Shown here in pieces: positions 21,664-33,626 of a stretch of DNA of 64,000 nucleotides. The DNA is taken from positions 6,329,001 to 6,393,000 of the forward strand of contig NC_081546.1 in NCBI RefSeq assembly GCF_901000735.1, read 5' to 3'. How positions within the stretch are numbered: position 1 is the stretch's first letter; every line of letters starts with the position of its first letter. Under the pieces are notes generated by a model. The model made no database searches and was not told where the DNA came from. It saw only the letters and a list, made by a program, of their open reading frames with translations. A program made the translations under genes and the position numbers. The stretch is from Corylus avellana (Eukaryota > Streptophyta > Magnoliopsida > Fagales > Betulaceae).

Positions 21664-22222
21664 GAAACTGCTTTAGGTAAGGTTAAAGCATATGTTGAGG
21701 GTTAGGCTGGTTAGCCCATGTCCGCATCCCTTGTATTGTGGTTCGAGTAGGATTGAAGAGTCTTGCAACGGTTATACTATTTTCTGTGACCTCTGTTTTA
21801 GTGCTTTTACCATTTTATGTGTTTCCTATAAGGAGGACCGGGTTAATTTTTAACTCATTTTCTACTATATTTTTTTTTTTTTTTTTTTTTTATTTTTTTA
21901 TCTTTTTTGAACTGTAATTTTCAGTGTATTAATTCACGCACCCATTTCTCGATATTTGTTTTTTTATTTTTTTCAAAAAAAAAGGGTAGGGGGTGGAAGT
22001 GAGGAGTGGGGGGCCGGGAAGGGATTAACTTTGTCAAATGCTCTTCGTCATCCAAATGACTATTTTCTGTGGGCCATGCCCACGTCCGCATCCAGCGACA
22101 CTACACGTTAAAGTAGCCACTTACCAACAAAAAATTAAAATAAAAAAAAAAACTTAAAGAAAGGCGTCATTTCTGGCCTGACCCCGCAAATAGTTAATGA
22201 AATTATGAAAGGCTAGATTATA

Positions 22223-22462
22223 GGGAGGAGTTATAATCATAATACTAGCGTGAATGGTGTTCACTCACGCTAATGTATTATAATATTATTATATTATAAA
22301 AAAAAATTAAATAATAATATTAAAAAAATTATATATATTATAAAATATAATTGTGAGTGAAGAAACAAATTTTGAATAGTATTATTAAAAAAGTAATATT
22401 ATAAAATACATCAGTATAAGTGAACAATCATTTACGTTAGTGTTATAATTATTATTACTCGA
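22223..22462. mobile_element. MITE-like element with long terminal inverted repeats (copy 2)
   Basis: Paralogue of 11683-11912, somewhat more diverged at its ends (gagttataatcataatacta at the left). It shares the AT-only centre. Confidence 0.55.
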
Positions 22463-24452
22463 TTATAAAAGGTGGAAGTCTACAAGATCGATCAAAATAA
22501 ATAAATAAATTTAAAAAAAAAAAAAAATGAAAAGGGTAGAATAAGTGGGATATCGTGATCCATATATGTGATGGGAAACACTTTTCCCATTGCAAAGACT
22601 TGAGGTCAATGAATGATCGGCAGAAGCTAGTCAAAGAATGAACGGCAAAGGTGACCGACGAACTGCGGCAGCCTTCTAACTTCAGTGAAGACAGGGAATA
22701 AAACGCTAGAGAGAATGCATACGATCGAGAAGGAGGTAGGATAATGAGTGAAAAAATGATTTACGAAAATAAAAAATAGAAACCATTTTATGTAGCTTAA
22801 TCGAATCTTTTTTCATAGAGAGAAACAAACAATAATATTTTCCCTCAACTTCTCTCACACATTCAAGGCAATCAGTTACAGCATTATTTAGTGGGCTAGG
22901 GGTTCCTTTGTCTGTTTTGAAAATTCTAGGAGCTAGCAGACATGCGCGTATAAACTTTGTTGATGAAATATTTTTTTAAGAGTAAGGTTAGGTATCATCT
23001 TTTTATTATTCTAAATTGATATAACTTTTAAAATTACCATTTTATCAGAATTCAAGTATGATTCATTTAATTATAATTTTAGATGTGGATAATGTGACTT
23101 CAAAAGAAGAAGTATGAATTTGATATAAAACTTCTCTCATGTGAATGATCATTTCTTGAAAAATGGTGGTGCGGGGGAGGGATTAATTTTTTGAAATGCT
23201 CTTCGTCATCCAAGATGACGATTTTCTGTGGGCGTCAGCATCCAGTGTGGTACATGTTGTTAAATTGACGTGGAAGGCCATTTCTGCTTGACCCACTTAG
23301 TTTTTCAAGTAACAATCATAATTAATCTAATAATATATACGAAGTCCCATCTCCTATTAAATCACATCAACTTTTATAAAGTAACTTTGATAAGCATATG
23401 CATAATTCAGGGAATCTTTTTTCATAGAGAGAAACAAACATTAATAATTGTTCCGGTCCCTCACTTTTCTCTTTGACATCCAAGGTACGTAATCAGTACG
23501 ATCAGCATTATTTAGCGGGTTAAGGGTTCATTTATCTTTTCCATAACTTGTGTGTTGAAAATTCTAAGACCATTTATAATTCTTTTGGTTAACCTTTGGA
23601 ACAAGGTTTCAAATGTACGTGATACAAGACAATAGACAATTTCTAAATCCCACTTTTTTTTCTTTTTTTTTTTTTTTTTTTTAAAGATTCTAAATCCCAC
23701 TTTGGTTGCTTTGCAATATTATTACAAATTCATGCCTTACATAATCGATATTCTCCCCAAGTCTTGGCAATAGGAAAACTGTTGTTTCCCATCATGTATA
23801 TGGATCACGATGCTCTCACTTCCTTTAATTTGTTTGAGCAAAACTATATATCAAACTATTTATCTGTGGGATTACACTGCACTACACGTTGTTAAATTGA
23901 CGTAAAGGTAGAAGAAGTGGGATTACAGAAGTTGGTCGATCTTGACTCTTCAATAACAGAATTTACTACAATCATAATTAATCTAATAATATATTCGAAT
24001 TCCCATCTCCTATTAAATCACATCGAACATGAATAAAACATAGTAGCTTTTATAAAGAATCTTTTATGACTTTAGAGCTCATAATCCACGGATCTTTTTT
24101 CATAGAGAGAAACATACAATAATCCTTTTCCCCCACTTCTCTCGTCACATTCTAGGTAATCAGTCACGTCACAGCATTATTTAGTGGGTCAGGGGTTCCT
24201 TTGTCTTTCCACAACTTGTATTTTGAAAATTCAAGAGCACATATGGATAAACTTTGTTGACAGGATATTTTTTTAATGACGTGGATAATGAGATCGATCG
24301 AGTTCAAAAGAAGAAGTGGATAATGAGAATAAAACTTTTTAAACAAAGAAGAAGCAACAAGAATCAATACATATGAATTTAAGAGTAATAATATAAGGAA
24401 GACTAGATCGTCCTTCCAAATATGATATGACTTTTAAAAGAAATTATTGAAA

Positions 24453-24574
24453 TACCATCTTTTCTCCCGTCCCCACTTGGGACAACCTCATGTATAATTG
24501 CCTTTTATGTTGAATTTTGAAACACTATCTCGTTCAATTATTGAGAGTTTGATCCCCACATTCGTCATCAATGT
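24453..24574 (-). pseudogene. Relic of WAK EGF-like exon
   Basis: Nearly identical to the relic at 15255-15376, including the same stops and extra segment, so both descend from one already broken exon. The side facing exon 1 keeps intron-1 sequence and then breaks off where exon 1 should begin. Confidence 0.7.
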
Positions 24575-25189
24575 CTGCATATCAACCTCATACTATAATC
24601 ATAATGAAATACGATCAGGAAAAATAAATTATATATTATTTATCTTCTACTTTTTCGAGACGACGATACCCTTACGTACTTGGGACCTCTGTTTTTACTG
24701 CTTTATGTGGCCCCTATTAAAAGGAACTTGTCAATTTTTAACTAATTTTCTATTATTTTGTTGTATTTTTTGCACTATAATTTTTGTTTTAAGTTTATTA
24801 TCGGATAGTCAATCTATTTTCCATTGTTTTAATTCATGTTACCTTTTCTCAATATTTGCTTTAAAAAAAAGGGGGGGGGAAGGGATTATTTTTTCAGATG
24901 CTCTTCGCTATCCAAGATGACGATTTTTTTGTGAGCTATGCTCGCATCAGCGTCCAATGTGCTACACGTTGTTAATTAAATTGATGTAAAGGCAGTTTTT
25001 GCTTGACCCACTTACCAAACAAAAGGCAGTGGATTTTCCAATAATTGAAAGGTTCGTGAAACCTGCAAAGATGTACAAGTTTGGACTATCTTCATTTCTT
25101 CTCTCTCTATGGAAAATTATTTCTCGAAAATGACTCAACTTATAAAAGATACTTTGGACCTATATGTGTGACATATAAAAGTCAGGGGC

Positions 25190-25604
25190 CTACCGGCTGA
25201 CTAATGCTACGCAGTAGAATTCCGTGCGTAAACAGTCCTCATTTTGGTTGATTAATTTATCTTGAGTTAATTAACCAGCCTTTGCAAAAAAAAAAAAAAA
25301 AAAATCCTTGCGAAAAACTCAAACAGCTGAATCTGTAACCACCAAAACCAGCTCAAGTCAACACAACAGATTAGGGATATGGCTGAGGCTGCTGGGTGGG
25401 AGAGGGTGAAGGGAAGAGTTTTAGGGGTTTGGGAGAGAGAAAATGGGGAAAGGGCCGGTTGTAGTTGCTTTGTAGCTACCCGATGTTTGTTGAATTTGTA
25501 ATTTATGTTTCTTATATATATTTGTTGAATTTGTAATATTGTTGGATGTTAATGTTGGGAAACTCTTCTAATTTGTTTTGATTTAATTTTCTTATATGTT
25601 TTTC

Positions 25605-25635
<31 letters not shown>

Positions 25636-25830
25636 TAATGTTTTTTTTCGTTACCAACTATAGATTAGATAGATGATACATAAAGTTATGTAATACATGA
25701 GATGAATTTTTTTTTTGGCAAACTGATTAGCAAGTGTAATATAAATAATAATGTTCAATTATAAATAATGTCTTTTTTGTGTTTATTAAAAGCAAAAATT
25801 AGTGAACTACAACTTCAAAGTCCAAAATAA
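25190..25830. repeat. Inverted-duplicate segment A (partner at 28600-29230)
   Basis: From gaattccgtgcgtaaacag to gaactacaacttcaaagtcc, the sequence is present in reverse complement at about 28600-29230. It includes an (ATT)n run (about 25608-25634) with a counterpart (AAT)n at about 28795-28823. A 40-codon frame at 25379-25501 is not kept in the partner. Confidence 0.75.
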
Positions 25831-25845
25831 TATACTAGCTAGCGT

Positions 25846-26175
25846 GTCTAAGCTAGAAGCAATAGTTAAGGTTGGGATCAATGAGATGTATATATTAATA
25901 TGTATTAGACCGATGTAAACGATTTAAACGAATATAAGAAACCAAATCATGACTATATATATGCAAGAATTAATAAAATTATTGGATCTGAAATTAGAAT
26001 TAGAAAATTAATGAGGCGAGAGGGCAAAAGATTACATGCATGCAGCTTCATTATCTAAACCAAAGCCCCCTTACGTACTTGTCCTCGTGATAACATCTCT
26101 CTCAGACTCAGTCACTCACTGTCGGATAAAGTAAGACATTTTGAATATGGCAATACAGGTTACCACTGTCCAGAA
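25846..26175. repeat. Inverted-duplicate segment B (partner at about 29330-29580)
   Basis: Contains gcatgcagcttcattatct and cccccttacgtacttgtcct, both found in reverse complement at about 29385-29440. The order of segments A and B differs between the two sites, so a simple inversion does not explain them. Confidence 0.65.
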
Positions 26176-26215
26176 TCTTCGTAAAGGGATAAAATTGGAA
26201 CCACATATATATTTA

Positions 26216-26757
26216 CTCCAAAATTTCTATGGATCCGGATTTGAAGATTCTTTCGATTTTTTCATTTTAGTCCTTCATTTTTTTCCAACAACCTACCCTA
26301 CGTCACGTTAGGTGTTCCACTCAAATATAAATAATAAAATATTAATTAATTTTTAAAAATAAAATAATAAAAAAAATTAAAATTAAATAAAAACAGTTAA
26401 AATCAAATAATTAAGTTGATCAGCCACTCCAACTAAGCTATAGGAGTGGCCGAAAGCCACCCTCAAAGGCCAATTGAGGGTGGCTTCGCCCCAGGGTGGT
26501 TCGGCCATCCCCTATAGGGTCAATCCCAAACTAGGGCCATGGGGGCCACCCTAGTTTTTTAATTATTTGATTTTAATTTTTTATTATTTTAATTTTAATT
26601 TTCTTTTTAAAAGTTAATTAATATTTTATTATTTATATTTGAGTGGAACACGTGGCATGATGTGAACTGTTGGATAAAAATGAACGGCTAAGATGGACAA
26701 TTGAAGAATCTCCAATTTTCCCTCCAATGGGAGGGGATCTGGATCCAATTTCTTTAA
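26216..26757. mobile_element. Foldback (long inverted repeat) element with GC-rich centre
   Basis: The arms read tgttccactcaaatataaat on the left (26310 on) and its reverse complement on the right (about 26632-26651). They continue for about 100 bases of AT-rich matching sequence on each side, with weaker matching out to about 26216 and 26757. The centre (26430-26555) is the ggggtggcc/ggccacccc repeat family. Exact ends and target duplication are not certain. Confidence 0.65.
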
Positions 26758-26806
26758 TCGGTAGGAAACAAGAGATCACAAGCGTATACAGTAGCTTTTA
26801 TAAGTT

Positions 26807-27426
26807 TTTTTTTTTTTTTTTTTGAAAAAATATGAAACTTCCATTGATGAAATTTTACGAGCATAAAGCTCTTACACTACTGAGCATACAGTTCAGAAAA
26901 ATCATAGTCAAAAGCTATGAAGGTTACATTTAAGGGACTTCGTGCAGACTAGATCTTAGACATGGGTAGCCCAAATACAAAAACAAAAATAAAAAACAAC
27001 TAGAAACTAAAAATTCGGCTGTGAGAGTTAAGCCCCCACACCAATCTACTCTATCCTCAACCTGAAGGCTAGGACAACAAATCCATCCTCAACTCAAAGG
27101 CCAGGACAAACAAAAAATAAAAACCCCACAAGAAGCAGCAGAGGAGCATGGCATCGTAGACATCTTTTCGAAAGATACGCCTTGATCGAATAAGACGATT
27201 AGATCTAAGGTTAAAGAGACTAGATCTTGATATAGATTTACAAATTAGATCTAAAACAACCCGCCAAAAATAGAGACCAGAAGAGCCTACAGAAAAGACA
27301 TCGAGCACTGCTACCGTGAAAGGAGAGTCCTACCTAACACTTACCAAATAATCAAAGAGAGTCCTACCTAACACTTACCAAATAATCAAATCAATCATCT
27401 AATATCATATTCAGTGTTTAAAAATT
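26807..27426 (-). mobile_element. 5'-truncated L1-type LINE insertion
   Basis: Flanked by an 18-bp perfect target duplication (cagtagcttttataagtt at 26789-26806 and 27427-27444). It begins with a poly-T tract on the plus strand, i.e. a poly-A tail on the minus strand, followed by the 'ccattgatgaaa' type of sequence seen at plant LINE 3' ends. Only 3'-terminal sequence is present. Near the other end a segment of about 35 bp (gagagtcctacctaacactt...) is tandemly repeated (about 27325-27392). Confidence 0.78.
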
Positions 27427-27469
27427 CAGTAGCTTTTATAAGTTGAGCTGATTTGCTAGTCCAAAGTAT

Positions 27470-28590
27470 CTTTTATGACTTTACAGCTCAATCTACAAAC
27501 CCTTTTTTCATGGAGAAAAGAAACAAACAATAAAAGTACGCATGAAAAGGATAACACGGAACAACTTCTTTTCCCCTACTTCTCTCACGCATTCAAGGTA
27601 ATCAATATCAGCTTTATTTAGCGGGACACACTTAAAAAAAAAAAAAAAAAAATGTATTAGTGACTTGAGGTTTGTGACATGTCAATGGCAAGACACTTCA
27701 CTAAATAGATTGTGACGTGTCATTCATGACGTGGGTCACATGGCAGTAATCTATCAGTCGAGAATTCCATTTAGTGACATGTCCAATTGCAGCACGTCAC
27801 AAATTGGTGACGTGTGGAAATGCACACATACATCACACTCCAAAGGGTGACTAAATTTTTATTATTTTATTGTATTTTTTGCATTATAATTTTTTTTTTT
27901 AGTTTTGTTATTAGATAATTTAGAGAGTCCACCCATTTTTCATTGTTTTAATTCATGTAACCCTCTCTCAATATTTACTTGAAAAAAAGGGGCGAGGGAT
28001 TAATTTTTTCAAATGCTCTTCTCAGTCTTCGCCATCCAAGATGACGATTTTTTGTTGGCCATGCTCACATCCGCGTCCAATGCGCTACACGTTAAATTGA
28101 TGTAAAGGTGATTTTTGCTTGACCCACTTACCAAACAAAACAGTAAAAACATAGGGTTTGTTTAGTAATCAAGTAGTTTTTGGTTTTAATGTGATTGATG
28201 TAATTTAAAGTAGATAGAAATTTAGAATTTTTTTGTATGGAAAAATAAAAAATTTTTGTTTTGTAGTGAATTTTTTATTTAATAGTCATAAAAAGTTATT
28301 AACATCATATGAAAAATAAAAATGTTGGGAAGTTGAAAAAATGTAAGAGATATATAAAAGGTAGAAGAAGTGGGATATTTTGATCCATGTGATGGTAAAT
28401 AGTTTTCCCATTGCCAAGACTTGCAGTCAAAGACCGTGTATAAACTTGTAGGGGTGAAAATGCAGATGCAGATGTAGATATTAGCAATATTTATATCCGT
28501 ATCTGTAAAATGCGAATAATGATTTTTGGTATCCGCATCTGCGTAGTTTATGCAGTTATTACCTAATATTCGCATTTGAAGTAATGGGCA
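27470..28590. other. Degenerate WAK-locus block with an embedded TGACGTG-rich fragment
   Basis: Begins like the other sub-blocks (cttttatgactttacagctc). About 27628-27855 carries repeated gtgacgtg/cacgtcac words after a cacttaaaaa start and may be one end of a decayed CACTA-like element. The rest matches 3000-3600. No gene seen. Confidence 0.4.
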
Positions 28591-28599
28591 TTAATTTTG

Positions 28600-28792
28600 G
28601 ACCTTGAAGTTGTAGTTCACTAATTTTCTTCTTCTAGTAAATGCAAAAAAGACATTATTTATAATTGAACATGATTATTCATTTACACTTGCTAATGATC
28701 AGTTTGCCAAAAAAAATTCATCTCATATATTATTTAACTTCATATATCATCTATCTAATATATAGTTGGTAATGGAAAAAAAAAGAAGTTGA

Positions 28793-28823
<31 letters not shown>

Positions 28824-29230
28824 TATAAGGCAATTAAATTAAAACAAATCAAAAGAGTTTCCTAACAGTAAAATCCAACAAAATATAAAAAAAAAAACAT
28901 AAATTAAAAATCCGACAAACATCCGGTAACCACAAAGCAGACGTGCCGCCGCCTACAACTGGCCCTTTCCCCTTTCTCTCTCTCTCCCAAACCCCTAAAA
29001 CTCTTCCCTCGACCCTCTCCTACCAAGCAGCGTCAGCCATATCCCTAATCTTTTGTGTTGACTTGAGCTGATTTTGGTGGGTTACAGATTCAGCATTTTG
29101 AGTTTTTGGCAATTCTCTGTTTTGTTTTTGTTTTTTTGTTTTTTTTTTTAATTTTTATTAAAAGGCTGATTAATCCAAGTTGAATTAATCAACCAAAATG
29201 CTGACTGTTTACGCACGGAATTCTTTGCAG
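28600..29230. repeat. Inverted-duplicate segment A' (partner at 25190-25830)
   Basis: Reverse complement of segment A with small indels. At its right edge it continues without interruption into tttgcaggtttcacgtacct, whereas the partner has about 140 extra bases at that junction (about 25068-25208). Confidence 0.75.
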
Positions 29231-30122
29231 GTTTCACGTACCTTTCAATTATTGGACAATCCAATGCTTTTTCCTATATCTCTCAAACTTCTACAAACGT
29301 GGCCGTATAGCCTAGCCAGTTTTGCCATTTTCAAAATGTCTTACTTTATCCAGGCAGTGAGTGATTGAGTCTGAGAGAGAGATCTTATCACGAGGACAAC
29401 TACGTAAGGGGGCTTTGGGTTAGATAATGAAGCTGCATGCATGTAATCTTTTGCCTTCTCGCCTCATTAATTTTGTAATTCTAATTTCAGGTCCAATCAT
29501 TTTAATTCTTGCATATAGTCCTTATATGGTTTCTTATATTCATTTAAATCATTTACATCGGTCTAGTATATATTTTAATTTTTCCTATTTTGATTACTCC
29601 CCGTTGTTAATATCGTCTCCTAGTAGGAAATTGCTTTAAATAGAGTTGAAGAATATATATGTTAAGGGTCATGCCCATGAAGAGTATTGTGACAATATGC
29701 CCCTTCCTGCAATATCGTTATCCTTGTGATGGAAACAGTTTTCCCATTGCCAAGACTTGAGGTTAAAGAATGATTGGTCGGTAGAAACTAGTCACAGAAT
29801 GAAGAAATCGAATTTATAACAATCATAATTAATCTAATAATAAATGCGAATTCCCATATGGTATTAAATCACATCAACAATATGAATAAAACATTTAGCA
29901 GCTTTTATAAAGCTGTTACTACATAGTAGCTTTTATATGTTCCAGCTAATTTGCTAGTCCAAAGAATCTTTTATGACTTCAGAGTTCATAACCTTTGTTG
30001 ACGGGATATCATTTTAATGATGTGGATAATGAGAATTCAAAAGAAGAAGTGGATATTTCTTTTTGTTAACCTTTGGATCAAGGTTTCACATGTTATAAAT
30101 CATACAAGACAATTTATAAATC
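29231..30122. other. Copy of the WAK upstream region, then degenerate block
   Basis: About 29265-29380 matches the region upstream of the WAK gene (20440-20545), and about 29385-29580 matches segment B in reverse. No WAK coding exon sits beside it. About 29700-30120 is degenerate block sequence interrupted by the LTR element at 30128. Confidence 0.45.
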
Positions 30123-30127
30123 CCATG

Positions 30128-31108
30128 TGTTGGGTTTTGAATTGCCAAATTCAGTGACAAAATACATTCATCTGCAATCTCGTCAGCAGTGTATACACGA
30201 GATGTTGTGTCAAGAGAAGACCTATAAGATGTGGTTAAGCTTAACCAATCATAATAGAAGACCTATATGATATGGTTAAGTTTAATCAAATCGGAATTCT
30301 TTAATTAGAGTTAAAATAGGATTTGATTAAATTTCGTATTCTGCACATGTATCAGTATTCGGACCATAACTTTCGGCTCAAGAATCGGATTGAGGTGAAA
30401 CCAGCGGCATTGGAAAGCTAACACAAAATTATACAAATATTTGTGAAATAAGATTTTCAAAATTCGAAAGTTAGCTATGCCAAAATCGTCTCGCAAGATA
30501 AGGAAGAAAATTTGGATGAATCCTACTCCAACTAGAACTAGTTTTTCTTCTCATTTCAACTAGTACTAGGTTTTCTTGCAGTCTATATATAGAGAGCTGT
30601 TATGCACGAAATTGTAAGGAATTCCACATAAGAATTCCATGTGCTAAGAGAGCGTTTAAGATATTGAGTGTTAGGGTTAGTCTCTCTTAGAGTTAAATGT
30701 TGTGTCTTAATCACAGATCATATACAACTGAAGTCTACCGGAGTTCCGGTAAAGGAGATCAAGTAGAAGGATTGTGCCAGATGTTCTGGAAAGGGCTATT
30801 GCGGTAGAAGTCAAGTGGGTCGCTTGTCTTATGCAAGGAAGTGTCAATTGCAAAAGTTTTGTAAGTGTGAACTTTTTGTAATCCTTATTCTTTTATAGTT
30901 GATTGATTTCCTGGGTTTGACTACCCCGGAGAGGTTTTACATTTTAGAGAGTTCTCTAAATTGTTTCCTCTTCATAACCAAAATATTTGTGTCTCTGTGA
31001 TCTATTGTTCTACATATTTTGGTTGTATGATTGTTTAATTTTTAATTCTGCATATTATTTGCATACACCTATTCAACCCCCTTATTGGTGTCGTATTTAG
31101 AATTTTCA
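30128..31108 (+). repeat. 5' LTR of the gag-only element
   Basis: 981 bp, with TG...CA ends. A TATA-like tctatatatagagag lies at about 30582. Confidence 0.9.
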
Positions 31109-31175
31109 ATTGGTATCAGAGTGGGTTCACTTTGTTTGGATTAAATTCCTGAGTGAGATCCTTGACTCCTTTGCT

Positions 31176-32030
31176 ATGAATACTCCTCAATCCCTTAACA
31201 TGGATTCTGATGAGGAGATTGACCTTCAGATGGCATATAACAAGCTCTTTAAGAAATTTGTTAAATTACCTCATCATCATCGAATTTCCCTTAAAAAGCT
31301 TAATGATGTTGAGCATGAGAAAGAGTCTTTGGTTATTAAATTGTCTAAATCACATGCCTTAATTGACTCTTTGAAATCTGAAAATACTATGCTTATTGAT
31401 AACTTGGGTGCCTCTACTTCACATGCTTCTAATTCTGAAAGAAAAACTTTGTTTGTTAAGTATGTGAAAGTTGAAGAAGTCAAAGCCAATATAGCTTGCT
31501 TGGATAAGGGCAAAACTTCTTATATGAATACTTGTGTGAAGCCCGAATTCAAGGCTCTTTCAAGGAAACAAACTCATGCAAAGTTTGTTCTTACATGCCA
31601 CCATTTTGGGATTATTGGTCATATTAGACCAAATTGTTCTAAGTTGAAATCCCAAAGACCTTGGAATAAAAAGGCTGCTCCTAAGAAAGAAAAAGGTGGT
31701 GTAGAGTCATGTTTGTCTAGATCTAAGTATATGTATATCCCTTCTCATATGAGACAAGCTTCTCCGAAATTTGTCCATACCTGCCATCATTGTGGCAAAG
31801 TTGGTCATATTCGACCTAATTGTTTTAAGTTGAGACCTCGTGAGCATAAGAGTAAGAATTCATATTCTATGAAAGGTTTTGAGGGGCTATGCATAATGAT
31901 GAAGGGAGTGTTATCTAGGTTAGATGAGTTTGACAAGAGTCACAAATCTGTACCTAAGGTTAAGAAGGTTTGGGTTAGGAAGGTCGATACCATTCACCTT
32001 TTGAGGGGGAGTGGTGGTGAACTCACCTAG
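31176..32030 (+). CDS. Gag-like protein with two CCHC zinc knuckles
   Basis: 284 aa from the ATG at 31176 (MNTPQSLNMDSDEEIDLQ); upstream codons in the same frame have no ATG. A charged, coiled-coil-like N-terminal half is followed by two zinc knuckles, CHHFGIIGHIRPNC and CHHCGKVGHIRPNC, and a basic tail with KKVWVRK. Such knuckles in retrotransposon Gag bind the element's RNA during packaging. The first knuckle keeps all four C-x2-C-x4-H-x4-C ligand positions only if CHHF is read as a variant with the second Cys replaced by Phe, so it is probably defective; the second is complete. No pol frame follows. Confidence 0.85.
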   Translation: MNTPQSLNMDSDEEIDLQMAYNKLFKKFVKLPHHHRISLKKLNDVEHEKESLVIKLSKSHALIDSLKSENTMLIDNLGASTSHASNSERKTLFVKYVKVEEVKANIACLDKGKTSYMNTCVKPEFKALSRKQTHAKFVLTCHHFGIIGHIRPNCSKLKSQRPWNKKAAPKKEKGGVESCLSRSKYMYIPSHMRQASPKFVHTCHHCGKVGHIRPNCFKLRPREHKSKNSYSMKGFEGLCIMMKGVLSRLDEFDKSHKSVPKVKKVWVRKVDTIHLLRGSGGELT

Positions 32031-33626
32031 AGTAAGGTGGTCTATAACATGCTTAGGATTGGTTGTCTTGCATATTTCTTCATATCCTAGAGCATGTAGC
32101 ATTCATTGCATTGCATTTATTTATTTTTTTTGTTTTTGTTTGTTTGTTTTTTTTTTTAAATTTCAGTTTTGCATATATATGCATTGCATTAATTTTGTGC
32201 ATTTTATTTTAAAAAAAAATCAAAAAGACAAAAATATAGTTTTTAGGTTGTCTCCGTATTTTTGTCATATGCACCTTGATAGTCCATAAATTTCTCATGT
32301 ATACTTCATGGATCCAATTCCTTATATCTCAAAATGTGCTTACTATACATGGGATGAATATTTATTAATGGACTGATTTTTTTTGGCCTAAGCTTATGCT
32401 TCTATGGTACATTTTACCTATGCTTGAACTCTTGTGCACATTTAAGCTTAAATTGAGTATGAATTTGGCCTTAAGGGTGAGTTATGTTAGGCAACCATAT
32501 GAAGAAGATTGACTAGTTGTGTCTATCAAATTGACCAAATGCTAGTTGAACCTAAGACCTAAGAATTCCAGCATTCCTCTAATTTGGTTTAAGCACTAAA
32601 TGATTAAAGACACATTCTCAAAGGAAAAAATAGTGAAACAAGAAAACATATGAACATATTCCAAAAGGAATCTATTTCACTATGTCTTATTTGTGCTCAA
32701 CTTGTCCCTATAGAAATAGTCGTGACCATATTCATTGTGGAAAGAGACGGTCACTACCGGACAATGTTTGAGTATGTGCTATTACTACATAGGAAGTGTA
32801 TTGGATGAGGGTGACACGGCCCTAGCAAGGTTTGACTTTTGTTTAGATATACATGTCAATCTTCCCATGAGGTAATTTAAGTTTTTGCTTGCTAGCCTAT
32901 CCCATTACCGTATAAGTTCTTAAACTTACTTGATGGTTAGCTTTCACACACAACACACAAGCATGGGTCGAGTGGAACATGTTGCTTTGCTTGTGTTGAA
33001 AAAACTTTTGTTTCATATTTTTTTATTCTCATGTATATTTTGGACATTTTGAGATATTACCAGATAATCATTGCTTAATACATGAGTCTTTTATGTTTTA
33101 TCATGTGAGTGTATTTGTCATAACAAGTCTTATATTGAGGGGGAGAAAAAAAAAAAAATTATGACTTTTTTTTTCATTTTTTTTTATGTCATTCATTGAG
33201 GGGGAGAATTTTTTTTATCATGCTCTTGCGTTTCACTCATTATGCATTCATAGTTTTGATTTTGTTTATGTTTCTCTGTCTTTCCTTGGGCTTATTGGTA
33301 TTTTACTGCCCTTTGTCCATTCATGACAAAAAAGGGGGAGAGAAAGTTTTAGAGAGTGCAGATTGGGAATAGATAGAACACCATAGATGATTTTGATTTT
33401 GATTTTGATATACTTGTTGCATCTATGAATGATATTTGTTTTGTGTTTTAACTGATTTGGTGAGCTATTCATGATTATATTCTATTCAAATCTGTTATAT
33501 TATTGGTACATTGGGTATTTCTATTCCACATACGTTTAATATGTTTTGTGAGTGATTCAGGAAACAGGAGTTATCTATTCAGATATAACTTGTAAATTTT
33601 GTCACAGAATTGTCAAAGGGGGAGTT
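32031..33626. other. Non-coding interior of the gag-only LTR element
   Basis: AT-rich, no pol domains. Several gagggggaga purine tracts (about 33136, 33196, 33333) lie upstream of the functional polypurine tract at 33616-33626. Confidence 0.7.

Larger units (their letters stand above)
21664..25160. repeat. Large duplicated block, copy 2 (partner at 11160-15953)
   Basis: Same order and orientation as copy 1, but without the CACTA element, whose empty site is at about 23390. It also shows the uninterrupted site of the Mutator-like element's target (about 24050). Contains a MITE copy (22223-22462) and an EGF-exon relic (24453-24574). Confidence 0.85.

Noticed and set aside
25379..25501. 40-codon ATG frame (MAEAAGWERVKGR start)
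   Set aside because: In the inverted partner (about 28960-29045) the same start is followed by a stop within a few codons, so it is not conserved.
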